Assembly: GCA_023212725.1 (NCBI GenBank)
Contig: JALBYF010000048.1
Span: 84,951-148,950 of the forward strand
Direction: 5' to 3'
From: Tranzscheliella williamsii
Taxonomy: Eukaryota > Basidiomycota > Ustilaginomycetes > Ustilaginales > Ustilaginaceae
DNA: 64,000 bases
The notes beneath the pieces were generated by a model that did no database searches, was not told the origin of the DNA, and saw nothing but the letters and a program-made list of their open reading frames with translations. The translations under genes and the position numbers were made by a program. This document shows, in pieces, positions 1 through 10,700 of this stretch (position 1 is its first letter; every line of letters starts with the position of its first letter).

Positions 1-1236
1 GCTGCTGGTGGTGGGGCGGCTGCTGCCCACCCGATTGGAGCCACGGGTTATTGGATCCGAACGACGTCTGCTGCGGCTGGATTGGCTGCTGCTGCTGCGT
101 CATCATGTTCTGGTACTGCACTGCAGCCTGCTGCAGCTCGAGCTGGCGCTGGTACTCGGCTTGCTGCTGCTGCTGCATGTACTGCTGCTGCATCAGTTCT
201 TGCTGCTGAAGCTGATTCTGCAGAAAGGGGTTGTAGCCGGTGGCCTGCGCCTGCATGTAAGGGTTGAACGAGGTGTACTGGGGCTGCAGCGCGTAGTTCT
301 GTCCGCCAGAGACATCCACCAGAGGATTTCCGAAAAAGTCGACCTGTTGATTCTGGGTATAGGCATTGGGACCTTCGAGGTTGATGGAATCATCAAACAG
401 GGCGTTCTTGTTGGCGTCTTCCAGCGCCTTGATCCTCTCCTCCTCTTCCTTTTTGGAAAGCGCTAGCGCTTTCTGCAGCTCGTCCTCGTCCGTGGCCTCG
501 GCGCGGATCTTATCCTGCTCTTGCTGCGCCATACGCTTGGATTCTTCAATGGCACGTCGCAGCTCCTCATCCTCGTTGTTGCCTGGTCTACGGCGGTTCC
601 TCTCCTGCTCAGCGCGACGCCGCCTCCTCCTCTCCTCTTCGCCAGAATCATCGTCGGGACCGGTAGACATGCGGTCTCGCATGTGAGCTCGAGACCTACG
701 CTCCTCGCGCAAGCGTGTCTCATCCTGCAGTAGATTGGTGATGTCCTTTGCCTTTTGTCGCACATTGGCGCCCTGATCCTTACCATCCTCATCGATGTAC
801 TGAAACTCCTTGAGTGTCTTGACAATGTAGATATTGTCTCGGAAGTAGATCACCACATTTTCCGAGCCAGCGTGCAGAAGATAGTCGAGCAGTGTCAGCG
901 ACTTGAAGACATGCCGCCAATTTTTGCCCTTATCGTTGAGCCGTTTGTCAAGGATCTCCATCATCTCGATGAATTCATTTCTGTCAAGGGCAGACAAGCA
1001 GCAAGGAAGCTGGGTCAGTTCGCGGCCAGGCAGGCGAGCAGAGGTGAGCCGAAGCGGGGGCAATATGCAACATACTGGTTATAGCTCAGCTGAGCCAGAT
1101 CGTTCATCTGCGTGCCACTGGGGCCCCAAGGGTCGTTGGAGGTGGCATCGCGTACTTTGACCTGCACCTCCGAGTAACCCTTGATGTAGTTTTTGCCTAC
1201 TCGGACGGCAGATTTGGAGATGTTCTGCAGCGACAT
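1..1236 (-). CDS. ENT1: Epsin, ENTH-domain endocytic adaptor (3' end outside window)
   Basis: Endocytic adaptor that binds PI(4,5)P2, ubiquitinated cargo and clathrin/Eps15-type partners at the plasma membrane. The ATG is at 1236-1234, in good context and at the conserved ENTH start (MSLQNISKSAVRVGKNYIKG). Exon 1 is 1236-1076, intron 981-1075 (GTATGT...CAG, 95 bp), exon 2 runs from 980 off the left edge. The join restores NQ-NEFIEMMEILDKR in frame. The ENTH domain covers about the first 140 residues. It is followed by a charged linker, two ubiquitin-interacting motifs (EDEELRRAIEESKRMAQ and DEDELQKALALSKKEEE), one NPF motif (YNPFLQ) for EH-domain binding, and a Gln-rich tail built on CAG-type codons. 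The C-terminus is not in the window. Yeast Ent1/Ent2 share this order of elements; which paralogue this matches cannot be decided. Confidence 0.93.
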
Positions 1237-2424
1237 GGCAGGGCAAGTATGCGTGTGCTCGGGCAGATCCACCGGAAATGCGCCAACGGCCGGATCGATG
1301 CGAAAGTGGAATGCTTATCAAAGCGTTGATCAAGGTTGAGCACCAAATGACTGCCTGAAGCAAAGCGCGAGATAATTAGCGTGAGACTAGATCACGAAGA
1401 TAGGAAAGGTGAGGAAGAAGGACGCGCGACGGCGCGATGTGACTGTTAGGAGATGCGTTGGTAATACGACGGCAGCAAGGCGGCGAGTGACTCTGCGAGT
1501 GACTCTGACGTCGAAATCGGTCGAAATCGATGGGGCAGCTGCGTCGAGCGAGCGTGTGGATTGTGTCGGAATGCGCCGACCCTCCACTAGGTGCAGAACT
1601 TGGGTCGATCGGCGTCGAGCCCGCTAGGCTTGCGCTGTCGGCGGGAGCGATAAGAAAGACTTAGGGCGCGTCTGGTCCGACGACGTTCGACGGGCTGGGA
1701 TGGTCAGGAGTTGGACAGTGAGGAAGAAAGCGAAAGCAACTGTGACTCGCAGGCGAGGGGAGAAAGGCAAGCTGGCTGCCGAAGCATGACCAAGTCAGTA
1801 CCAGTCGACGCCTGCCTGGCTCCTGCCTTTGCGCCCATGCACGGCCATAGCTAACTCGACTCGGCCGCGTCGTGCCAGTCATGAATTCAATCCTCCGCGG
1901 TCCAATACAGAACCAGCTAACGTGGCGATGCAGATTGTAATATAAAGATACACCTTCCAGCTCGAATACTCAATAATGCGAGGCTACGCTCAAATCGACA
2001 CGCACACGCAGGTTCCGGCCCAGAAACTTCGCTATTGTGCTTATTTGCGGTGGTGACAGCTAGAGGTGGCCCTCTGCAAGCCATACCGTTGACTGCATTC
2101 TGGTAGCTCAGAGCGATCTGATCGCCTTCCCGCCAGTCTCTGGTCGTCGTGTTTGTACAGTACGTGCACCGGTCTATGGCAGGGCCTGTGGAAGCATCCT
2201 ATCTCAAAAACATGCCGTCAATAGATCCCGCTTCCCAGTTTACATCACAGCGACTCGGAGGGGACGCGCAGCGCTTCGTTGGGGCATATGTTCAGTTTTG
2301 AAAAACACCGGTGAAGCGAGCCAGATGAGTACAGGGCAAGGCAGAAGAGCAGCGGAGCAGGGAGACAGAAGAGCAGCCGGCTCAAGACGAGCTGGGTCGA
2401 TTCGGAGCAGAAGGTGGTGCGCGT
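1237..2424. other. Intergenic: epsin promoter and septin 3' flank
   Basis: About 1.2 kb between the epsin start and the septin stop. No ORF here has protein-like composition. The first 300 bp upstream of epsin hold two short tandem duplications (see repeat entries). Nothing else was recognised. Confidence 0.6.
1483..1529. repeat. Two adjacent short tandem duplications in the epsin promoter
   Basis: GCGAGTGACTCT occurs twice head to tail (1483-1494, 1495-1506); each copy holds the palindrome GAGTGACTC. GTCGAAATCG also occurs twice head to tail (1510-1519, 1520-1529). Both lie about 250-300 bp upstream of the epsin ATG. The palindrome resembles a bZIP (AP-1/Gcn4 half-site) element, but that role is a guess. 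Confidence 0.6.
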
Positions 2425-3666
2425 CTATCGTCTTTGAGAGCCGCGGCCATAGCCGTTCTGCATGGCGTCGCTGTAGATGCGGCAAAGACAGAGAGAGGGT
2501 ATGGTCAGTCAGTACGCGCCCGTCAAGGTGGTTGGTCTCTGCCGACAGCGTAGTGTCGGTGCGGCAACTTACAGTTCGGCTTCGAGCGCTTTGACCGTGC
2601 TGTGCGCTGTCTCGAGATCCTTGTTCAGACGGTCCCTCTCTGCAATCAGGTGTTGCTCCCACTGCTTGAAGCGAGCCTCCTCGAGCTTGACCTGTTCGGT
2701 GAAGCGCTTTCTCAGCAGCTCCTCCTCCTCCTTGAACTTGGGGTTGTCCAGCTTCTTCACCTTGGGCTCGCCAAACTTCCTGGTCTCCATCTGCGCCTGT
2801 CGGTAGTTCTCGTAGTGCAGCTCTTCCGTGGTGGTGATGAGATCCAGCATGTGCGTTCGGATGAGTAGGGATCGAAGCTTCTTAAAGTCGCAGTGCTCCT
2901 CGTTCTCTACCTCAGCCACGCCCCAGAGGTAGTCTCGGCCCTTGACTACGCGGCCATCGCCGGTTCGTACATCCTCTGTGCTGCCAATAATGGAGAAGGG
3001 CATGGCACCCATCAGCGTCTTTGCATGCTCCGCGCTGGCCTCGTCGTCGGTCTCGACAGGCGGGGAGTAGACTCGAATGTCTTGGGTTGAAATCACTTCC
3101 CGGATGCGCTGCTTGAAGACGGCAAGATCGGTCTGGGTCAGTGTGTCCGCCTTAGCTACGACGGGAATCAGATTGACTCTGGTCCCGAGGCGCTTCATAG
3201 TCTCGATGTCGAGCGGCTTCAAGGTGTGCCCGGTGGGTCGAATAAAGTAGAGGCAGGCGTGGACTCGGAGGTCGGTCTTTTCGATCCGTTCTGGCTGCTG
3301 CTCCTGACGCATGTACAACTCATGCTGGTCGTCAATAAAGTCGACGATGGGCGTCCAAGAGTCACGGTTGTTGACATAGTCGCCGAAGCCGGGGGTGTCG
3401 ATGACGGTGAGTTTGACCTTGAATTGCTTCTCCTCGAGCTCGGCCTTGATAATGTCGATCTCGACGGTCTTGTCGAGCTGTTTGGTGTGTCGTCGCGTGT
3501 GGTCCTTTCCAGTGGCGAGTTCGGTGCTGAAAAGGGTGTTGATCAACGTAGTTTTACCGACGCCGCTCTCGCCAACGACCATGAGAGTGAAGTGCCCTCC
3601 TGCCTTGGCAACGATTTTGTGCCGCTGATTGGGCAGGTTCGCGATACCGATCCCATTGGCAGCCAT
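2425..3666 (-). CDS. CDC12: Septin, Cdc12 type
   Basis: Septin GTPase subunit of the hetero-oligomeric filaments at the bud neck, septum and cell cortex. Exon 1 is 3666-2573 and exon 2 is 2470-2425, with intron 2471-2572 (GTAAGT...CTACAG). Unspliced, the frame would stop at 2569 just inside the intron. Splicing adds a short tail rich in Gly, Arg and Gln. The start MAANGIGIANLPNQRHK matches the conserved GI(A/S)NLPNQR entry of Cdc12 septins. GTPase motifs: GESGVGKTTL (P-loop, about residues 32-41), DTPGFGD (G3), AKAD (G4). The septin unique element region contains DLITTTEELHYENYR, and a C-terminal coiled coil (KQWEQHLIAERDRL) follows. The Cdc12 assignment rests on the N-terminus and on VDFIDDQHELYMRQEQQP. 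Confidence 0.93.
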
Positions 3667-5741
3667 TTTGGTCTACGTGCCGGTGGCTTGTGATAGTCGG
3701 ACAAAATTAGCGGATGGCTGTGATGATGGCCAGGTAGGATAAGGACAAAGGAGAAAGGCAGGTAGGTGGACCGGAGATGGAACGTCGTGGTTGTTAGCCC
3801 GCGAGAGACGGTGTGACGATGCGAGCGCAGGGCGGCCAAGCATCAACTAGCACGCAACCCCAAAGCCAGCTTCGAAGGCCGTGCGTGCGTGTCGGTAGTT
3901 TACTCTTCTCTGAAACACGCACCAACCGCACCACTTTCCAAGCGCACTTGAATTGCCATCGCTTTTGCCAAACGCAACTCGCCAATTCAAATCCAGGGAT
4001 CTTCTCCTCGCTTCGCCTAGTCGCTCGATACAATTCTAAACAAGTGCAACTTTCAGATTCTAATCATACTGGATGTCAGGCGTGCTGGCGCTGTTAGCAG
4101 CTCGACCCCCATCACCCGCTCTGCTTAACACTTAACAATCAGGCGACGCAAAGTCAATCTCATGCCGACATCGTCAAACGTACTCCAAACCGACGTACAG
4201 CAAACCAGACTGAGACGGAAGGAAACATTGATGTTACAATGGTGTACAGGTGCCCATATAGAGTGGTACGATACACTGTCGGATGCGAGAATGCGATGCA
4301 GATGTGGTCCAGGAGTACAATGCTAGGAAAAAGACTGAGATCGATCTGTGCAAATGAGATGACGGTAGAGACCGATCAGCACCATGCCCACACTCTATAT
4401 CGGGCCCGAAGGCAAGTGGATTGACGCGGGACGGAACGGAATGGCTCAGTTGGTGCTGCAGAGGGTAAAAGCATATAACATGGAAGCGTGAGTAACTCTG
4501 TTCAGAGGGTCTTGAGGTTCCCGATAGGACGGAACAACAATGACTTACATGCATGTTTAGAGCTAGTTGATCTCAGCCCCGCCACTGCGTAGGCTCACGG
4601 CTCGGTAAAGAAGTATGGGATATACGTTCATCGCAGCCATTGCCACATCCACTATTGTATAGTGAACAGGCGCCCGTCGTCCGCGAATCAATCGTCTTGG
4701 CAGCGCAACTCGAAGACTTACGATAGGTGCCATGGCGGCTAAATTGTTCCAAGGCCAGAGGACCTGGTTTGTGATTGAGACTAGCATCGTAAAAAAGAAG
4801 GATGCGAAGCAAGTTAATATGCTTGTCCAAGCGTCTTCAACAATATACTATGGTGTGCCAGCGACAAAAGGAATCATAGAGAAGATTTGATGCATCTACA
4901 GATCGTTGAAGTTGCGACACATCTCCTACCAGTGCTTCTGATCCAACGCTGAGGCCGTGTGACGAGCCGTTACCCGTGCCGCGCCATGGCACGAAGGCTT
5001 CACACCCTGTGGTGAAAGAGGCTTTCGCATGCCACCGTGCACGAGGCACTCGATGAGTTAATCGTCTCTTTCGGGCGGCCTTAACGTGGAATCCAGGGCA
5101 GGACGGAAACGCCTGGACAGGCGGACAGATTGTTTCAGAAGGCTGGTAGAAGATGGGATCGCTCGTGGAGAACAAGCCGGCCGGAGCCGACATTGAATAA
5201 CCAGGCTGAGCGATCGCGGCAACTACAACATCCTCAGAGAATGGATAAACTAGTTTTAATCACGAAGAGGATGGCTGTCCGACCGTAGATAGCGATGGGG
5301 CTTGATAACGTACTCGTAGAAGGAGAGCATCGGACAGGAGACCGGAAAACGCCACACCTCTTCACAGCTAAAAATTTCTTGATCGCTGAGATCTGAAACG
5401 GAGACAAGGGAGTATGTGACCGATACGTCAGTATCTCTTGCACTCTCCACTGCGCGAATTCGTATCGAGTTCTCGAAGAGTATCCAATGTGCAGCACTAG
5501 CCTCCCGAAGTGCTTCCACTGGGATTAGTGTGAAGCACCGAGGAACGGTGGAGCAAGTGTGGCAGATGTCATATAGTAAAATTTGGTATGGTAAAGTCGT
5601 TGTCCACAAGAGGTTGCGAAGCCTCTATTCGGAAGCAGAACTGTATTTCTTAATCCTTTAGGTGGAATAACTCGCTCCCACTCGATACGATACGCGACCA
5701 CAACAGAGACACTTACGGCTAGATTACGAGCCGGCGCGCTA
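3667..5741. other. Long intergenic region with three GTAAGT donors on the minus strand
   Basis: About 2.1 kb separating DPH3 (its 3' side) from the septin start, both on the minus strand. No conserved coding potential was seen. The minus strand carries perfect GTAAGT hexamers at 5716-5711, 4721-4716 and 4548-4543. They could be donors of a spliced 5' leader of the septin gene, of a DPH3 3' UTR, or of a noncoding transcript. No matching acceptor could be chosen with confidence. Confidence 0.4.
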
Positions 5742-6005
5742 TTAGGTGGCAGCGACCAGAATCTGCGCTGACTCGACAATATTGCGGTGAGGCTCGTCGT
5801 CATCATCCTCGAAGTCAATAGGGTCGAAGACAATGCGAATAATCAGAGAGCAGCTGGGACACCGAGCGATGTCCTCGGCATTCTTGAGCTGCTGCCGAGT
5901 TATTTCAAAGCGATCGCCGCAAGGACAGGGGTAGTGAAAGAGATCCTTCTCCTCGTCATACGACATATCCTCCAGCTCGATCTCGTCGTAGTAGGAGACC
6001 GGCAT
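5742..6005 (-). CDS. DPH3: Diphthamide biosynthesis protein 3 (DPH3/KTI11), CSL zinc finger
   Basis: Small electron-carrier metalloprotein that feeds the radical step of diphthamide synthesis on EF-2 (with Dph1-Dph2) and supports Elongator-dependent tRNA wobble modification. 87 residues, the usual size. The start MPVSYYDEIELEDM is the conserved N-terminus; an in-frame upstream extension to 6071 was rejected because it is unlike the family. The four metal ligands are C27 and C29 (CPCGD) plus C49 and C52 (CPSC), with the CSL tripeptide-like CSL at 52-54. Intronless within the CDS. A GTAAGT at 6191-6186 upstream may start a 5' UTR intron. Divergent from the Rab18-like gene. Confidence 0.95.
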   Translation of the reverse strand: MPVSYYDEIELEDMSYDEEKDLFHYPCPCGDRFEITRQQLKNAEDIARCPSCSLIIRIVFDPIDFEDDDDEPHRNIVESAQILVAAT

Positions 6006-6700
6006 CGTGGCGGCCAATGCTGCCAAGCGCGGAAGGCCTATGCAATACGGCTGGGATCTGTGCAATGACACAGGCCTGCTCGGAAAGGCATTGACAGCCT
6101 CCGTCTAATCCCAAACGCTGGGCTAAGACGAGCAAGGGGTATGGATGAGTTGCTAAAACAAGGAGCGAGCAGCCACGCCAAAGCGACTTACTCTTTCTCT
6201 TAAGGGCACAAATTTTCGCTGGCTGAGCAGCGCCGCTTCTTCTCTATTGGTTAGACAAAAATGGATGAACCTTACAACCGTAATTCACTCACACTTTTGT
6301 CGGGCGTGCATCACGTGCCCTCGCAAGGCGTTCGTTCCATTCGTGCGAGTTTGTGCCGGTTTCCGTTTGCCTGTCGGCCATATGACGTCGGCTTCCGTGA
6401 AAGCTGAACCCCTGGGAGATATACGCACTCCACACTCAACCCTTGACAATCACAACTGCCACAAAAACGTTGTGCGGCTTCGGTTCTATCCTTAGCTTCT
6501 AGGACTCAGCCCACGACTATCCGACCCTCTCCCCTCCATCTGCGATCATAGCATCGTTTCTTTGGGCTCAAAGGATTGCATCCTCGGAAACTGCCCACCG
6601 CGAACTTGCTAGCGATCTCGACACCGTTGCAACGACCTCTGTTGCCGGCAGTGTCGCACTTTGATAGGTTCTGTCTCCCCCCTGCACGCTGGTAGCCGCC
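6006..6700. promoter_or_regulatory. Bidirectional promoter region DPH3 / Rab18-like
   Basis: 695 bp between divergent starts. It holds an inverted CCAAT pentamer (ATTGG, 6246-6250) and a minus-strand GTAAGT (6191-6186) that could open a DPH3 leader intron ending at the CACAG near 6062. No TATA box is convincing. Confidence 0.4.
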
Positions 6701-7405
6701 ATGGCGTCTGCCTCATCCGATATACCGACGCTGAAGATCCTCCTGATCGGCGCATCCTCCGTCGGCAAGTCGTCGCTGTTGCTGCGCTTTACGGATGACG
6801 AGTTTCTTTCGCCGGAGGAGACGACAGCCACAATTGGCGTAGATTACAGGATCAAGGGCATTGAAGTCGGTGGCAAACGCTTCAAACTATCTATTTGGGA
6901 TACTGCAGGCCAGGAGCGCTTCCGGACGCTCACGTCTTCGTATTACCGCGGGGCGCAGGGGGTCATCATCACGTACGACGTCACACAGCGGGACACGTTC
7001 GATGCGTTGCCGACGTGGTTCAACGAGCTGGAGACGTTTACAACGAGCGAGGATGTGGTCAAAATCGTGGTGGGCAACAAGGTTGACAAGGAGTTCAGCC
7101 GTGTGGTGACGACGGACGAGGGGCGTGCGTTTGCCGACAAGATGGGCTGTTTGTTTGTCGAGTGCAGTGCCAAGAAGGGAGTCGGCGTGAGCGGCGCGTT
7201 CGACGAGCTGGTCAATACCATCATCTCGACGCCCTCGCTTTGGCAGAAGACCGCGCCCGGCGAACGCAGGCCCGGCGACCGCATGCCCGGCGGCGCCCCC
7301 GCCCTCCGCGCCGCAGACAGCAGCCGCGGCAACATCTCCCTCACCGACCCCGCCGGTTACGTCGGCTACGGCCTCGGCGTCGCCAAAGACACCTGCACCT
7401 GCTGA
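6701..7405 (+). CDS. Rab18-like small GTPase
   Basis: Ras-superfamily GTPase of the Rab18 branch, linked in other eukaryotes to ER-lipid droplet contacts and ER-Golgi traffic. 234 residues, single exon, ATG in a GCCGCCATGG context. Motifs: GASSVGKSSL (P-loop), TIGVDY (switch I with effector Thr), WDTAGQERF (switch II), GNKVDKE (base recognition, K-x-D), ECSAKKG (G5). The C-terminus ends TCTC, giving a Cys-X-Cys type geranylgeranylation site. The hypervariable tail (about residues 185-225) is unusually rich in Pro, Gly and Arg and is where codon choice turns strongly C-rich. Budding yeast lacks a Rab18 orthologue, so this is a filamentous/basidiomycete-type component. Other Rab subfamilies (Rab1/Rab8) are less likely, given the switch regions and CXC end. 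Confidence 0.88.
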   Translation: MASASSDIPTLKILLIGASSVGKSSLLLRFTDDEFLSPEETTATIGVDYRIKGIEVGGKRFKLSIWDTAGQERFRTLTSSYYRGAQGVIITYDVTQRDTFDALPTWFNELETFTTSEDVVKIVVGNKVDKEFSRVVTTDEGRAFADKMGCLFVECSAKKGVGVSGAFDELVNTIISTPSLWQKTAPGERRPGDRMPGGAPALRAADSSRGNISLTDPAGYVGYGLGVAKDTCTC

Positions 7406-7777
7406 CCCCCCCGCTTCCCCTCGCCGTTCTCCCAGCTACCTCCCAGCATACCCGCTCTTACCCCCCGCGCCCCGACGGTCAACACCGCCCCATGGCCGCG
7501 CTCGCCCTTGTTCGCACTAGCTAGATACCTCCACCAATACCACACACTTTGCCACGTACCGACTCTCACTCTGCGTTCGATCCTACGTCCCACACAGCGA
7601 CTAGAGTATTCATTCTTATACACGGCAATATAATTCTGTAGGCCGGATAAAAGGAAGGTAAGACGAGGACGGTGGTGACAGGAAAGGGTTTGAGAGCCCG
7701 AGTAAAGAGAGTGGGTTTGTCCGCGGGGGAAACCGATGGGAATGGGAAAAGGCAAACGAGTGAGCGAGAGGAACACC
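7406..7777. other. Convergent 3' junction
   Basis: 372 bp between the Rab18-like stop and the stop of the BAR-like gene. It is C-rich next to the Rab gene and contains GCAATATAATTC near 7625, a plausible but unproven polyadenylation context. Confidence 0.4.
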
Positions 7778-10700
7778 TTAGTTCTTGTTACGTTTGAAGC
7801 GGCCGAAGAAGCCTTTTTTGCCACTGGCGTCGGTTGCAGGAGGAGGGGCGGTGGGGACGCTAATGGTACTCTCTCCAGCCGCCGGCGGTGCTTGAGGTAC
7901 CGGAGGCATAACGGGCCGGTTGCCTTCCACCGTGCTGAGATTGGAGGCGGTCAATGGGGCTGGCGCTTGGCTATGTTCCACTGCTGCGGGGCTTGAGGGT
8001 TTGGCTGCAGTTGTGCTACTGTTGCCGTCCCGGCCACTGAGCGCTGAAGCCGGAGCAGTGGCAGTATACATCGACGCCGTTGGGATAGGCCCGGCATTCG
8101 CGACGGAACCGGGCGCGGTGACCGAGTACAACGACGTGATCGGGGCAGGAGCTGTAGTAGCATGCCTATCGGCTGGCTTTGCTTGACCGCTTACGGTAGC
8201 TGCATCCAGCGTATTTTTCCTACCGGTCTGTTGTTTCGCCGAGACAGATGCCTTGGACGGTACGACAACCGCGTCGGTATTCTTCTTACTCTGTCTGCGC
8301 TTCAGATTACCGGTGACTTCGCCGTAACCTCGCGAAGCGGAGCCAAATGCCTTACGTGCAGAACGGTACTCGTCATCGTCGTCGTCGCTGCTATCCGCGT
8401 CCTCGGGCGTTTCTCTTATGCGAGTGCTCCAGCCCGAGGACTGACGACTGGCTGCTAAATCAACGGGGCCGGTTTCCTTTGGCGCCTTGGCCGGAGCGGC
8501 AGGTGGAGGTGCGATACGACTGCTTAACTGAGACTGCAACTGGGCGCCTCGGACAGACAGTGGATCTTGTCCGCCATGTTCGTTGCCTTTCGGTGTGGCA
8601 AACACGTCCATGTCCGGTGTTTCTGGGGGTAGCTTGACATCCGGAGCCATTCGGACGCTTTTCCGGCGACTAAGAGCGCTGTCCGTTTCGCTGGGGGCTT
8701 TGTTCGGCACTCCCAACAGAGAAACATTGCCAGGCTTGGCGGAAGAGGTGGAAGCAGCTTGGATCGAGGCAGTTGAAAGACCTTGCAGGCTGGGATCGGG
8801 CTTGTGCTCCGGATCAGCTAGCGATGAGGATGCCTGTACTTCAGCTGCCTTCTGGGCACCCGCAGTTCCACTGTCCGGCATGGTATGGACCCGCGAGCCT
8901 TCTTCGGACGAAGTGTCGCTTACCTCGGCAGGACCATCGCCGTAGACACGGCTTGGCTCCAATTTGACCATTCGGTCCGTCAGTCGAGTGACACCGTGGG
9001 GTTGCGGGTTAGCGGGTCCCGGTACCGTGGTGGGTCGTTCCTCGTCCGGGGAAAGATTGTTTTCCTGGATAAAGGCCTTGTACGTCTGTTCTGCACCTGG
9101 AGTAACGGCACCTTGCTCATCGCCAGCACTGGAGGCTGTTATGGCCGAATTCCTACGACCACCATCAAAGGAGAAGGAAAACGGGTCCGAGCTGGGCATG
9201 TCAAGCTTGGGCATCTGTACTCGGTCCCTTAGCGCCGCGCTTTCCTGGGGGTTCGATTCCAAAGAGCCAGACTTGCCCTCTACTTGCGGAGTAGACTTGC
9301 TAGATGCAGTTTGTGCTTCCATAGGTACGTCAAGCCGGCCGGTCCCATCAAAAGTGTCGTCTTGCTCAATACTGAGGACCGATCGGGGCGCCTTTACTTG
9401 ATGTTCAATAGTAGGTAAGACGTCTACGTTCTCGCCTTCTCTGACGCCGGATGTATTATTTTGGTTCTTGTCTCCCAGACCCTTGGCTGCGGCTGGAGTG
9501 TTCGTCAGAGAAGCGGAGCTGATGGGAGCAGGTGCCCGAGGTACAGGCTCCATCTTGGGCTGCGGAAAAGGCTCAGTTTTGATGCTTTGAGTGATGTCGT
9601 TGCGAAGCAATGATTTGGAAGGGGTCGCTGGCGCCGTTTTCTTCGCAGTTGGCGCGGAAGTGCTGTTGCTTCGGCTGAGGCTGGGACTTGAACTTTTGAG
9701 CGCCGATTTGAGAGGTGGATTCTTGCTGGCCGAAGATGCAATAGATGCGGGACGAGAAGACGATGTCGCAGCTGGGGCCAACGACCCTGCTGGTGCTGCC
9801 GTCGGTGCGGGGCCTGATGATGCGGTCTTTGATGCAGTACCCCTGGGCACCACTCCGGCCATAGCGACAGCCTCATATGCTGTCATCTGGCTCGGCGGCT
9901 TGCTGACCCATGAATCGGTTGCGAATTTGCTAGCTTGTGGATTGAAGACATTACCTGAACCGAACCCGGCTCCCGACAAGCTAGCCCGGTTCTTCTTCTT
10001 GGAGGATGTGGATTTCAACGTCGAGCTTCGCGAGAGTCCGGGACGATCGACGGACTCTGGCTTGTGCAATGAGCTAAGATCGCCTGAGATTGTAAAGGTG
10101 CCAGTCGCACGCGTAGGTGCGGTACCCACCTCGCTACCAGCGGTGGTGCGTTTCTTCTTGGGTTTCTTCTTAATGCTGGCCGCCGCACTGGGAGCGGGCT
10201 GCTGTGCTTCCGGCTGCGGCTTGGTTTTTGCAGCAACACCTATACCTGTACCTACGACGCTAGCGCGGATGCGCTCGAGTTGCTCCTCCTCAGCGCGCGA
10301 AGATTTGTTGCTCTTGGGTCCTGGTAAGATACGGGCGCTGTTGGAGGTGCCATTCAGCTTGCCATGTACGCCAATGTCGCTACTGTTCTCTTTAGTCCAT
10401 AGCGGCCTGGGCTGATTGACATTTCGGAAGACCTCACGATGGTCGGGTTCGTCGTCGGAACTGTCGGGTTCGCTCCTGCGCATGAGGCTTGTTCTCCTTT
10501 TATCGAACTCTTGCGAGTCGCGTGCAGAAGCACGCGTATCCCAACCGGAACGCTCGTTGGCGGTGGTAGAAGTCTGGAGATCCGTCTTGAAGAGCTTGCT
10601 CATCTTGCCTAGCAAGGATCCACTGGACTTGCGCTGGTGGCCATAACCGCCTTCGGAGTCCATGCTCAGGCGTCGAGAAGACCTCTGAGGCGAAGTATAG

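Noticed and set aside
4440..4545. tRNA-like stretch with TGGCTCAGTTGGT
   Set aside because: It looks like a D-arm, but no matching acceptor stem, anticodon arm or T-arm could be folded.
5742..6071. Longer DPH3 start at 6071
   Set aside because: The first 22 residues do not resemble the family; the conserved MPVSYYDE start is at 6005.
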